Source: Oreocharis arfaki
Lineage: Eukaryota; Chordata; Aves; Passeriformes; Paramythiidae
Direction of reading: 5' to 3'
Assembly (NCBI GenBank): GCA_013398015.1
Contig: VZRR01012727.1
Location: forward strand, 2,285,231 to 2,349,230
Length of the DNA: 64,000 bases
The first letter of the stretch is position 1, and the number at the start of each line of letters is the position of its first letter. The notes beneath the pieces are model-generated. The model had not been told where the DNA came from. It saw only the letters and a program-made list of their open reading frames with translations, and did no database searches. Positions 26,817 through 38,727 of the stretch are shown here, piece by piece. The translations under genes and the position numbers were made by a program.

Positions 26817-26917
26817 AACAAAAAGAAAACAAAGCACAGAATAAAACAAAAAATCCAAAACACAAAAAAAGCATTCTTCCTTTAAGTTTTACAGTGAAAA
26901 ATACGAAAAAAAAAAAA
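26817..26917 (+). repeat. A-rich low-complexity region
   Basis: About 100 bases dominated by A with scattered C and G ('aacaaaaagaaaacaaagc', 'aaaacaaaaaatccaaaac'), ending in twelve A at 26906-26917. It lies just upstream of a weak splice-bounded frame (26958-27018). Confidence 0.75.
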
Positions 26918-27381
26918 GTTCATTCATCTTGAATGTTCCAACCTTAACTGTCTGCAGCTCAAGTGAACAAAATAATGAAGGACCGGAAGGAAAAGCAAAA
27001 CAAACTGATTTCTTGGAGGTAATGCAGCCTCTGATGAGTAACAGCAAGAGAAGAGTACAGATTCCCTTATGCTTTACGTATATGCCTATGCCATTGTTTC
27101 CCCAATATCTGTATTCCCTCTGTATCAGAGCTATTATGTTACTTAGTAGCCTTTCCAATGATGAGATGGAGTTAATAAATAACCTGGGTGTGTTCACCCC
27201 TCACTAAATTACAATCAACAGTTGATACCAATTTTTCATTTGTTTTTCTCTCCCTCTATGGCAAAGATGATACTCTCACATTTTGTACACTTGTATGAAT
27301 AATCACACTACTGTTAACTCCCATTCCACAATCAGGGAAATGTTCTTTTTCTGCTTGACCTACAAGGCATGACCCAGTCTC

Positions 27382-27713
27382 ATGAAGCATTATTTCACTA
27401 TTTTTAAAACTTTTTTTTTTCAAATAAGCTGGTACTGTCAGTCTGATGAGAATGTTGAGATTTCCCATGGCAAGCATGACAGTGTGTTGAGGAAGGCTGC
27501 TACACCAAGGCACAGACTGCCTGCCCAGTGCTTCCTCCTGCTCCTTTGCCCACCGTGTGCCATGGTAACCACGGTGCATCCCACAGTGTACACTTCCACC
27601 ACATCCAGCTGCCCCACAGTTACATGGCTGCACGCTCCTTGGAGGAAAAGGAGAGCAGCCGAGGAAACCGCTCCAGAGGAGCAAACAGAAAGGAAGCCCA
27701 AGCTCTTCATCAG
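27382..27713 (+). other. candidate first coding exon (unproven)
   Basis: An ATG at 27382 opens a frame that runs 110 codons plus two bases to a consensus donor, CAG|GTGAGA at 27711-27719. The right part (about 27490-27720) is clearly more G+C-rich than its surroundings. No known domain is recognised. The N-terminal part is low-complexity, passing through a 10-base T run at 27411-27420. The C-terminal part is Arg/Lys/Glu-rich. The frame ends in phase 2, which fits the acceptor at 29665, so a 162-residue product is possible on paper. An alternative is a shorter exon, 27620-27713, behind the acceptor 'gctgccccacag' at 27619; all three frames are open there. Splice signals and frames this long also occur by chance in 64 kb, so this is a hypothesis only. 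Confidence 0.15.
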
Positions 27714-28239
27714 GTGAGACAAGGCAACCATGAGAAAATGTGCATATGACATTTAATAATGGCCAAATATACTCTGAAAAAAAGTTATAAGTTCAGTTAA
27801 ATATAAATATATTTTCGTTTATTTCCCAAGTTAATTTTCTTTTCACTCAGAAGAAAAAAAAACCTATATTACAATATTAACATTTTAATGGGATTAAATT
27901 TCAGCTTTACTATCCTTTATTGAGTGTTTCATGCCATGCACATTGCCATGGATCCTGAGCACCTGACTGATCAGACATGCACCCTGCATGTCAGTGGTGT
28001 ACAGCTGATGCACAGATGGCCACATTTGTTATAATGGACTCAAATGAACACCCACTTGTGAATCCATCATACACTACTCACTGACTCCTTGAGATCTAGC
28101 TGGTGGCAAAATTCCATTTAAAGTGTAGCAGCACAGTGTTTATCCTGGAATTGCTGAGATAGCTCAGAGGTTTGGGCTGGTTTTTGGTTCCAGTGATTAT
28201 TATGAGCAAATGATTTAGTGCACAACAGAGGGTTTCTCT

Positions 28240-28460
28240 ACTCATATTTTATTAAATAATTGCAAAGCGATTATTCACAATTGCAAAGAGACGAGCCAGA
28301 TCCCCATTAGGTGCACATTGCTAGAGTTCTATGATGTTTATTTATCCTATGGATATTTATTTTATATGTGGACTGTGCACATTTGAAAGATTAGCTGTTG
28401 CATGAATCAGGGTATCGCACACACATCTAAGGGAGGGGTTATTTTTAAATGCTGTTAATT
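28240..28460. promoter_or_regulatory. enhancer-like block with paired repeats
   Basis: A compact AT-rich stretch containing AATTGCAAAG twice, at 28258-28267 and 28279-28288, exactly 21 bases (two helical turns) apart. Several homeodomain-like TTAAT/ATTA cores surround them. It contains no simple repeat and looks like a conserved non-coding element. Conservation cannot be measured here, so the call is inference from texture and motif density. Confidence 0.3.
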
Positions 28461-29664
28461 TCATGGAAATCCATATCTTGCAGTCCCTTCTAAAAATGCT
28501 TTCCTAATGGAGAATTATGGATGTGATAACTGCAGCATCAGGCTCAAATAGTAACTCAGACTTTCAAACTAGATGAAAGAATGCAAAGTGCAGATAGATA
28601 ATAGGGTTTTTTTTTAAATATTCACCCATACTTACTGTGTTCCTCTCCAGAAGTCATGGGTCATTATTCTTTGTAGCTCTTTTTTCTTCAGAGTAAGACT
28701 GTGGAATGAAGTCCACATTCTGAAATTACATACAAATATGTTAGAAAAATGGAGTGTTTGAAATCAATTCTAATGTTAAATGCAAAGGACATTCTGGGCT
28801 CATTAAGTAAAAATATCTCATTTAATGAGCAGGAAAGCACTGGAGCACACTGAACCCTGACACAAAGCAAATTATTTAAGTGATAAATTATATTTTATGG
28901 GGAATGTAAAAGTTAATAATACTCAGGGGTAGGGTAATAAATGCAGAGGTGTAACTAACTTCATTGACTGCTTTACTTACAAACATGCCATATGTACCTG
29001 GTTACTTGAAATAGTAATAAAAGGAATTGGCAGAAACTCCAGGAACCGAAGATTCACACAGAGACCTTTGTAGCATTCTTTTCCACTAACCAATCCATGG
29101 TTTATTCTTTTCAAACTCATTATTCTCCTCCCTCTTTCACTTTAGAATATATACCTCCGGTCTTTGCTTTTCACTTTTTGTCAAATATTTGATCTTGCAA
29201 TCATTAAAACTGAAACCTTCTTATCTAGCAGAGAGACTAATAAACACAGTGCTCATTTACCTGCGATGATGGCCCAGAAGTGACCTGAAACTTTACTTGA
29301 AGAGACCCAATCTATGCTGAAGGAAAGCTTTTAATCTACTGCCCTTCTGGTGCGTACAAGTTCAGCGGCACTGAACCTCCTGGTATTTTTGTCCTCAGAG
29401 ATCAATGCAACAGACCAGCCCACGAGAATACAGATCCCAAGTACACCATAAGGGTTGTCCTCATGAATTTGTCTGCATTAAAGTCCTTTCTCTGTATTCC
29501 AACAGTGTAAAGGAAAAAATTCATACACTTCTAATAGAAAACAGAGGAGGAGTCTGCTCAACCACAACTATTTCCAGTGACTATTTTCTTAATCTTAAAA
29601 TGGAATTTGCTTTACCAACCTGGTCCTTTTCTTTTTCCATTTTCTTTTCTGTTTACATTTACAG

Positions 29665-29821
29665 GTCGGCAGGTAGTGCTTTATTCCCCCTGGTTGTTAC
29701 TCTGAATTGGTACAGTTTGTACCTGAATGAGACATTCACACAGCACGAGTATCACATTTGTCAGAGTCCTCCAGCAGAGCTGTTGTTCAGAAAAAATCAA
29801 ATGAATTATGAAAGGATATAA
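29665..29821 (+). other. candidate terminal coding exon (unproven)
   Basis: The acceptor ending at 29664 is the best in the window: about 35 nearly pure pyrimidines ('cttttctttttccattttct' and on) then 'acatttacag'. Behind it a frame stays open for 51 full codons to TAA at 29819-29821. Overlapping AATAAA signals lie at 30020-30025 and 30024-30029, about 200 bases after the stop. The frame needs one base to complete its first codon, which matches the phase-2 end of 27382-27713 across a 1951 bp intron. The predicted residues include one N-glycosylation-type motif (NET) and no recognised domain. An ATG-initiated frame also reads straight through from 29405, so the acceptor may be a fortuitous pyrimidine tract. 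Confidence 0.17.
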
Positions 29822-30065
29822 AGTTTATCTACTGCATTGAAAATTACCCACACATGTGCAATTGTTTTTAGAACAAGAGTTCACATTCAATTCTGCATTA
29901 AATCAACTTAATTTTAGCCTGCTTTTTAGTTTGCAATCTTGTGATGGTGATCAGTGATCTCATGACACCATATAAGTGAGCTTGAGCCATCACTTTGAAT
30001 CTGGAAAATCAAAAAAATTAATAAATAAAATCAGAAAAGCAAAGCGTTTCTTCAAAAAAACCCAC

Positions 30066-30150
30066 CACACTTATCCAAATTCTTCATTTATGGTTGAACT
30101 CAATGATCTAAAAGGTCTTTTCTAACCTAAATAATTCTATGATTCTAGTA
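30066..30150 (+). mobile_element. CR1 LINE 3'-terminal fragment
   Basis: A short, strongly 5'-truncated CR1 copy on the plus strand. The diagnostic run is 'ggttgaactcaatgatct' followed by 'aaaggtcttttctaacctaa' (30111-30130), ending in 'attctatgattcta' (30134-30147). That end is the ATTCTATG-type octamer repeat that terminates avian CR1. Only about 80 bases are recognisable; the 5' limit is uncertain because the sequence fades into A-rich DNA at about 30045-30066. It is the clearest indication that the window is avian. Confidence 0.9.
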
Positions 30151-30833
30151 AGTAACAATGAAGATGACATATAAGATACCATTTTCCAGCAGAAGAAACA
30201 TGCCTTTCACAGATAACTAGAAATACAGGCTTTGGGGACCCACAATGATTACACTGCACGATTTGTAAAATGGCAAGGGTGTAAGCCTGCAAAAGAATGA
30301 CTTGTTAGGATGGATTATAAACTTTCAAATAAGTGTCTATCAAAATTATTCTCTTTTTCTAAATATACAGATAACTAACTACTGTTATGTTTTAGCTTTT
30401 TAAGTCAGTCCTGAAAGGTCCAGATTTACCAGGTGGTTTGAGGTTCCAGAAAGCCTGTGTTTTGAACAGAAGCTGAAATTTTGAACTAATCCAGTGACCT
30501 TAGGAACAGGGGTTTTCAGGAGAAACTTTGATTACTGTACTCACTGTGAGTTGAAAGTACCAAGAATTTCAGCAGATTTTTGTATGCCTGCATTGGGGGC
30601 ATATATGTAGGTGTGTGTATATTCTGTATGCATCAGAGACAAAAAATTACAGATTCGTGGCGTGAGACCAGTAATAAAAGCGATGTGTTCAACCACTTCA
30701 AAAATATTTTTAACTTTGTGTTTTATTGTTTTTAGGATGGAGGAGAGAGTCAAAGTTTTAGGTACTTAAAGCACGAAAAATTCTCCCAACAATTTGTATA
30801 TCTATCTTCTGATCTGTATCTACCCAGAAGACA

Positions 30834-30851
30834 GAATCAGAATTCTGATTC
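30834..30851. repeat. 18-base perfect palindrome
   Basis: GAATCAGAATTCTGATTC equals its own reverse complement and is centred on an EcoRI-type GAATTC. No adjoining repeat is seen. It could form a short cruciform or be a dimeric protein site; chance is also plausible. Confidence 0.9.
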
Positions 30852-31599
30852 AGAACTGAGTTGTTAATAACTTGCATGAGAAGCAAGTACTTTTATAAAG
30901 ACATAAAGGGCAATTCCCCTTTTCAAAGCATGACTGTGCTGCCTACAGAAATATTTTCGTGGGGTCCCTTGACTAGATTCTGTGGGGAGACAGATGAACG
31001 TTTAGTCTTTCTTACAAAGTTAAAAATAAAATTTTCTCTGAAACTTCTTTTAAAAATGAAAGAAGCTACACAATTCGTTTTGGAGAACTTCAAAATGGTC
31101 CAGGGAGTAAGAGGCTACGTAAAGTTGGGAAGCTGAGAGACAGAAGAGCTCAGCATGTTCTCTGCTGAACTTCCTCATGAACTTGCAGCACACTTGATAA
31201 CCAAAACCATGTCATCTGCATCTTCTAAACCAGTAGATGCTGCTATCTCTTCTTCTGTAAATATTGAATTTAGGTTTTGAGTTACATGTAGAATAACTAA
31301 TGCACTGGGGCCAGTACGATACTTTGTATCACCAAATCCCCACAAGCAAATTTGTTTTACACAGCAGTTGGATGAAAAACATCCTGTAGAGAGTGCAAAC
31401 GCAAGGGAATGAAAACAGCACTAGCAACATGATTTAAATTAAGTGAACATTTATACCTCCAAGACATTGCATTATTGCTTCTTACACTTAGTGGGAAAAG
31501 CTGTAATTTACATGTACAATATTTTTAACATCATCTATTAATAAGATGCATATAGTTACTCCATTTAATTGATACTGGAAAGGAAAGACTTATTTGAAA

Positions 31600-31835
31600 A
31601 CATATGCTACAATAATTAAAACACTATTATGCTGACAGTGCCTTTCTTTGAGGAACTTGTAATGTCTGTATTGGCTGTGATAAGCATTGATTATCTGGAG
31701 CGATATAAATATTTGGGGAGCTAATAACAATCAGGTAGGATTTCAGTGCATGCTATAGGCAGCCGAGATAAATCACAGGAAGCTTAGATCAAAGCTGGTT
31801 TGTGAATAAGTTTGTTTTTGTACTTAATGACTCAA
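31600..31835. promoter_or_regulatory. enhancer-like motif cluster
   Basis: Closely packed candidate motifs: GATAAG (GATA-type), ATTGATTATC (onecut/GATA-like, about 31687), AACAATC (SOX-like), GAGATAAATC and a perfect TCF/LEF element AGATCAAAG at 31786-31794. No repeats or open frames of note occur. The density resembles developmental enhancers in gene deserts. Function is inferred. Confidence 0.33.
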
Positions 31836-32534
31836 TATAAAGCACACACACAGAAAACTCTTCAGAGATTTAAAGCACATGGAAATGCCATAAAGAAACG
31901 TCCCACCCTGTGCAGCATTTCTGTACATCTGTAGAATCTCCCTATGCAGCGAGACGGATATCGGCACACAAAGAGGGGAATGAATTCAATCCATCAAGTA
32001 CTTACCATGCACATTTACCAACATTAGACTTTTCTTTGAATTATTAAAACTTTTTTTAAAGCAGAAAAAAAAAAATGCCATGGAACATTTATCCCTTCCC
32101 CTTGAGGAGGGTAATTTAGTGATGCAATAGGTCAACTGCAATTTAGTTCCCATTCAGACTAGGTCAGCTGCCTCTTGGTTCCACCTCAGGTATTTATTTA
32201 TTCTGACTTACTTTCATTAAATTGCTATAGACTGTAATAAGGGTTTACATCACCCATTGTTGTCCTTTCTAGGCGCATTTTCTCTTCCCCACTCTGATGT
32301 CCCACTATATAAACCTCTACTTTCTTGGTCCTGGCCCTTAACATCCCAAAGCCTCTCTGGAAGTGATGCAGGCTTGAAAGAGTCCTGACAAGTCAAGATG
32401 GGCTCGACTTCAGTGAGGTTGAAAGGGCATGACTGAAAGCAGGATCTGCTCTGTATATTCATTAATGAGGACTTTTATTGCTTGCATTTCCTCCTTTGCA
32501 CATGAGACAAAAGCTCATTCCTGTCAGTGAGTGA

Positions 32535-32700
32535 AAGAGAGCCCCAGAAGTGGCTTGGGAAGCCCCACAGCAACGTGTGCTGCCACACAGGAGCAGGGCT
32601 GGGAGCCAGCCGTGGATCCTGGCTGCCGGCACTCTGCTGCTCCTTTAGGAGCCAGCGCTGGCAACAGAGCTGGAGCCTGCTGCATTAGTGGGATTTTGGC
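32535..32700. other. GC-rich patch
   Basis: A short G+C-rich stretch with CAGGAGCAGGGCTGGGAGCC-type composition and few CpGs. Both strands have open frames of about 70 codons without recognisable content. No gene is called. Confidence 0.45.
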
Positions 32701-34660
32701 CCCAGTGATAAAATGGGAGCTTTTTGCTGACAATTATGTAACCAAGTTTTTACCATGAGTGACTGAATCCAAACATTTGTCTGATTTCAAGTGAGTGAGA
32801 AGCCCTACTGACTACCCATCCCCATAGGACGTCGCACATACTTGTGATCAGGAGAGAAGCCCAGTTTATGTAAACCTTTGCCCATGAGTCAGGGTTGAGT
32901 AAACAAAGACTTTTCCATATTTTCTGCAAGCATTCCACTGTTAATACACAGCATGCAACATTTGTTTCTTATTAAGCTGTATTTTCATTTCTTTGCTCTT
33001 GTAATTTAGGTCTTTCTAACACTCTTTGTTCCCTTTTTTTAAGCATTGCATTAACTTGCCTTCCTGTAACCTTTGTACAGCTTTCTCTGTGATTGTTGTA
33101 ACAATTTGTCCTATTCCAAAGCACAGGGATTAATTGCGTCTCTAGTTATTATCTTGTCCTTGTTTCTTTCAGACTAGTGGCCTCTGCATTTTATTTTTTT
33201 CCAAACAGATAGAAGACTAAAAAGACATCATCTTCACAGTAGCATAAAGTAATGTTCTGTAGACACAACAATGGCTGTTTATTGCACCTTGCATAAACTG
33301 CTTTCATTACCTTCAGATTACTGGTGTTTTTCAAAAACATCCATTTACAGCAAAGACAGTCCATGGACAGTTACTGAAACTCTTACACACAGTATTTTGT
33401 CCTAGATTGCAGCAAAGTGTATTATACTCTTAGTCTATTCAAAAATAGATTGATTTATTCAAGAGAAGCTTCAGTTATTTATACAGTTTTGATTATCTTA
33501 ATACTATGATGGCTTTTGTTAATCTAAATTAAATAAACCTATAGCAATGTAACTGAAGTGAATCTTGTAACTTAGTAGTGCAATAGCAGTGTCACCATAA
33601 ACATACTGCATTTTTGCTCAAAGTATATGAAAATTCACGCTCTGTTTGCCACACAGTGTAGTTTGCATGAAAGCCAAAAGGATTCATGTAATTTTCCACA
33701 GGGAAAATAACTGCAGGAAGGCCATGGCAGCATGGTAGTAACAATACATGGGAGGAAAGGTAGCTTAGGACAATATTTTAAATGGCTGGTTTCCGTTGTT
33801 TTGGGGTTTTTTTTATCCCCTCTGTGTATTTCTCAAGTGCTTGTGCAACAATAATGTCACTAGACTTGCACAGGGCCCAAGACAAGCTAAAGATGATGAT
33901 TATTGACTATTTGTTGCAGAGTATCACAGATACAGCTGAGCTGGGGCCTCTCTGGAGGGGATGCTGGGAGGGGGAAAGGGTCCCGGTGAGTTCTGTGTCT
34001 CTCTAGTCACTTAAAAGACACCAGCTGACAAGGCAGAAAACAGTAGCAAAATGTAGAAACCCAATATGTCCTGATTTTTTGTATACCTCACAACAGAGCT
34101 ATAAAATGTATTTCTAGAATGATACTAGTGGCACTACCGACTGTTAGTCCCTAAATTAGTTTTTTTGCACATTTTATTTTTCAGGAAGTTTACTTTTATT
34201 GTTCCATTATCATAAACAGTGTAAGATTGGTTAATTCTGTGTTTCAATTCTGATAGTTGTATTTTAAATACATAAGTGTTGCTACATCTCATACAGCTTC
34301 CTGCTACAAGACAAGAAGATTCTCTCTTCAGATTCTACATCTACTTAATGAATTTTCTCAACAATGTGGAAAGTAATTCTATTTGCATATTATGGGGGGA
34401 AAAAAATCCACATTTGGGTAGATGTCTCTAATTTCCATCTCATACAGTTACAGAGTGCATGAGAAGCTTCACAGGGTTTTTTTCCACATGCCGGATAACT
34501 CCTATGTGCTCCTGTTACGTTAACAATTGCTATAACTTGAGACTGCTTTTCTAAGTACCAAAGATGTCTGAATGCATTTGTTTCTAAACAAGAGAGAGTC
34601 TGTGACAAACACATATTGAATAGCAAAAGGAGGCAGAGAAGCTAGGGGATTGGAAATTTA

Positions 34661-34688
34661 AAAAGAAAAAAAGAAAAAGAAAAAGAAA
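34661..34688 (+). repeat. (AAAAAG)n simple repeat
   Basis: Repeated A4-7G units ('aaaagaaaaaaagaaaaag' and on), 28 bases, interrupted only by variation in A-run length. Confidence 0.85.
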
Positions 34689-36111
34689 CAATGCATAGCA
34701 CAGCAGCCTATCTGAATGACCTTGATATAGAACCTGCTATTTAGCTATATACAGGGCTTCAGCTATTCATTCTATTTTACTCCTTTTGGATGGTGCCACC
34801 TCTCTTAAAGAAAGAAATTTGGGGAGAAATAATTAGATTTTGTCTGAAAGAAAAAAGTGACTTAACAGTTGCAGTATAAAATCTCATGTGTCTCCTCTGC
34901 TAAAGAAAGAATTTGTATACAACTATAAATTTTTTATGTTTCTATCAAACATTGATAATAAAGGTTTTAATATTTATAGTTACCCTTGGCCAAACTCTGA
35001 GAGTTCTCTCTCCAGTAGGGTACGCTCACAGAGGTACACATTGCCTTTGGGTACCACTGATTGGGACAGTAAGTACATGGTGGATTTCCCTTTGGAATAT
35101 AGCACTGATATCCAGCTCTTCTTAATCTTCTTAATATTCAGTTTTACACATTCCTCTGTAATCAGCTCTATCCTGAATTCTAATGAGTTCTGGTTTTACA
35201 CTGGGAGCTGTGTCTTTTAACAATCAATGTTATTAAAATGACCCTTGATAGTGCATGATTCCACAGTGGGGATTTTCAAAGCTATGTACAAAAATACATT
35301 TCATTACCACTTTAATATTGAAGTTTAAAATCAGAACTTCTCTCTGCCTTGTTCAAAGCAATTTCTCTAGCTTTGAACAGCTGCTTGGCACACCACAATG
35401 ACTACAGCAAGATTCCAGCTCTCCTTCCATGGTGGCCCAGGATCTCAGAGCAAAAGAGGAAATGCAGTGCTGGAGATTGGATAGCTGGTAGATTTATGGT
35501 CACTGGTCTGAACACAGCCCAGGAAAAGGCTGATTAAAGGGCTCCATGATGCAAGGTGCTCTGTGTTGGTTAGATTTTTTATTGCATTGTTATAACTTCA
35601 TGGGAGTTATTTAATGATCTTTTAACTAGTTTTATTGCTTACTGTATATAAGAACTACCAAACTGCTGGGATAGATAAAATATGTGAGGAAATGAGTTTC
35701 GTCTCACTTGCATTTTTATTGAACGAGTGAATCTCTCTCAAGTTTCTGTGACACAGCAAATATACCCGATACAGAAGCAAGGAGATTACACATCCTCTTG
35801 TCACAAGCATCTGAACTGAGTACTGGTTTCTAGATGGAGCCTTGCTGGGACTCTGGGAAGGCACCAGTTTGCAGTGCCAGCACTGCAGATACCCCACTGA
35901 ACAAAACTGCAACGTGCAGGTCTCTGATTCACCGGCTTCTTACAAAGCAAGGGAAAACACTCTGCTTAAAGGTTTTACTTTTCTTAGAGCTGAAATCAAG
36001 CTAAAGAAAACTGTACTTTGAGATAGCCAGAGAGAAGAAACAGAAATGAAACAGTGCATAAGGGAAGTTTTCATCTGTCTGTCAAGGCACTTAGCAGAAG
36101 AAATCTGCTAT

Positions 36112-36145
36112 TTTTGTTGGGGTTTTGTTGTTTGGTTGGTTTTCT
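36112..36145 (+). repeat. G/T-rich low-complexity tract
   Basis: TTTTTGTTGGGG followed by TTTTGTTGTTTGGTTGG: almost only T and G on the plus strand. It is a short GT-rich patch. Confidence 0.75.
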
Positions 36146-38711
36146 TAAAACATGGCAATAGAGAAGGTTGGCAGCTGCTGTGCAGGTAACTATGAATTTA
36201 GAAGCCTGCTACCAATAAAAAGACTGTTTAGAATGAGCAGAAAGGGTACTTCACAGCATAAAATGGAGTAGGGTAAATATAGACCCCTGAAAATCAAATA
36301 AGGAAACCTTGAAACTCCTTACCCGCCCTGCAGTTTCAGCTCTAATTTGTTCCGTCACAAAGCAGAGTTCAAATATTTAAAAAAGTCTAATGTAAAACAG
36401 AAATCCCAGGCATCCCGTGTTCAACAGCAGTTTCCTTTTCTCCTAAATGTCATGAAAGGAAAACCAAAGAAATCAAAAGATTGTTTCAAAAACAAAGGAA
36501 GAGAATGCTCATTCCAGAAGAACATGGTGCCTGCTCAGTGTGAAAAGCATTTCCCCTTTGACTTATTTCCATTATTAAGAGTAAATAACCAAACTAATCC
36601 CAACGGTGGGTTTAAAGTAAGCAAGGCAAAAACAGCAACACTTCACTTGAAAGTTCTGTTACTAAACAGAACTAAACAAATCCTAAGTGGAATTTGTGAG
36701 CTTGCAGTAGCATTTAGGTAGAAACACATTTATGTGGATGAAGATCCTTAGCATGGAGTCATATCACAAGGGCACACTTTGAAAAAAGAATGAACCCTAC
36801 AAATAAAACTTGCAGCACAAAGTAGTAAGAGAACTTTGCCCATGTGATTTTATTGTAGTTCTACTTTTTTGCTTATGTCATTTTATTCTACCCCACCTCT
36901 TAAGCAGCTTGCCACTCTGTAATGAGCCAACTCCTTTACCCAACACACAGCTTTGATTGGCTTGTGCTCCCACCTTTGCCCAAGCCTGGGCTTCTGAATG
37001 CTCCAGGGTCTGGATTGAAAAGAGCCACGATGTGCACTCCCAGGTGTGGGCTAAAAGTGCTCTGGACATGATCTGAGAGCTAGGGGGTCTAGAGCCAGCC
37101 TAGGACAGCTACAGCCCCAAGCTTCTCAGCTTCTCCCAGCCCCTGTAGTGAGGACTCAAAAGTTCGAGGAATTTTTAGGACATTCTCTTTCGTCAGATGT
37201 TCAGCACACCACAGAACAGAACCTCTTGGTCTCATCCCTTGATAGCCTACATCCTGAAGGATAGATTTGACTTCAGGTCCTGAATAAGGAGGAAGGCCTG
37301 TAAGCCATTTGAAACCTAAATGCACTAGGGGGGCTTAGCCACCTGTAAAACAAGTCTGGAGGATACTGGTGCTTGCCCCCTAACATTCAAGTCAGTGTAA
37401 CCTTGTGGACTTAGACCTCCTTTATACCAGTGTTAGAGACATGAACTGAACTCTACATCCTTGCCTGAACCAAACTGCCATTTCTCAATTACTCAGCCCC
37501 TCACCCAAGAATATCTTTGGTTTAAGTACTCCCTAAAAAGCTTCTCTCTCATTATAAATACACCTAAATATGTATGATAAGTTTTCCTTCTGATATGCAT
37601 TCTAGAAAAAAACATGACAAGCTAAAATGTCACTGGTGAAGAAAACCCTATATTACTGATTGTTTGGAACTCTCTGTAGAATAAGAACATTACACATTCT
37701 AGAAGACACTATTCTGTAGCCCTATCTATAATAAACCCTGTCTTTTGCCTTTGCAATTCCTCTCTGAAAAGGAAAAAAAAGGCAAGTATCTTAAGTACCA
37801 TGATGCTCACCAATCCAGCACTTTATTACTGAAATTCAAGCTTCAATATATCCTCTTGACATTAACTTCCTAGTTGAAGAAATAGATATAATTTTTATGT
37901 TCAGGAAATTATAAAGAGGTGGTATTTACTACCACTTCAGATGACTGCAGAATGGTTGATTTACAGCCAATATAAAAATTGAAAAATATCTGTCATTGCC
38001 TCATTGATAAATATTGAAATCCAGGGAAACAAGAAAGAGTGTGGACATCAGCATTTATTATCCTATAATATCAAGTTACTTCCTCTTTCTAAATGATTGT
38101 AAAATAATAATGGTTAGTTCTTTTGTTTATTCTTATGGAACAAATCAGGCCACAGGAGATTTTGCTGTAGTAGTGGCTACTCCAAAAATATATTCAATAA
38201 TCTGTAATGACTAGAGAAGTGAAAAACCCCTGAGTGAACTTCACATCTGCAAAGCTGTTAAAAGGAACTGGGCAGATACATTGATTGTCCTTTTAAAATC
38301 CTAACCTGTTTTATGCAGTTTAATCTAGGAGATACGGGGAAAATAATTTTTAAGATGAAAAAAAGCATGATCTTGGAATTTTGGATGCAAACCCATTGAA
38401 TTAAGCAGTTAATAGTGTTGATGAAATTATTTATTTTTTATAAAGGCTGACAAAGATCCTGATAAAAACCCCTAAATTTAATCTCTGGTTCCTTAAAGGT
38501 TTACTTGAGGCCATATTGTATTTCTTGCTTTCCTGATTAACAAATCATCACTGCACAAAGCAACACAGGTGGTCAGTCCCCTTGGGCTCACATCAAAGGG
38601 GCCACCACGAAGCTTTAGATGTCATTCAGAAGCAATCTGAAACTTGTCTCTCACTGTTTGTCCCATCTATTGTGCTCCACAGGGTCATCTTTAAAGGACT
38701 GTCAAGTTTGC

Positions 38712-38727
38712 AAAAAAAAAAAAAAAA
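38712..38727 (+). repeat. poly(A) run, 16 bases, followed by A/C-rich tract
   Basis: Sixteen A, then 'cacccaaaacaacaaaccca'. The A/C-rich tail makes it a low-complexity patch of about 40 bases. No retrocopy is recognised upstream. Confidence 0.9.

Larger units (their letters stand above)
21576..27381. other. non-coding stretch
   Basis: Holds AATAAA at 22412, a CTCF-like motif (22493), the RFX X-box (23193) and the A-rich region ending at 26917. No coding exon is recognised, except the weak candidate 26958-27018. Confidence 0.6.

Noticed and set aside
27256..27684. 142-codon minus-strand open frame
   Set aside because: It lies antisense to the 27.4-27.7 kb candidate in the same GC-rich patch and has no recognised domain; treated as a shadow.
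36347..36721. 124-codon Lys-rich plus-strand frame
   Set aside because: It starts at TTG, lacks splice or poly(A) context and shows no family resemblance; the Lys content reflects A-rich DNA.
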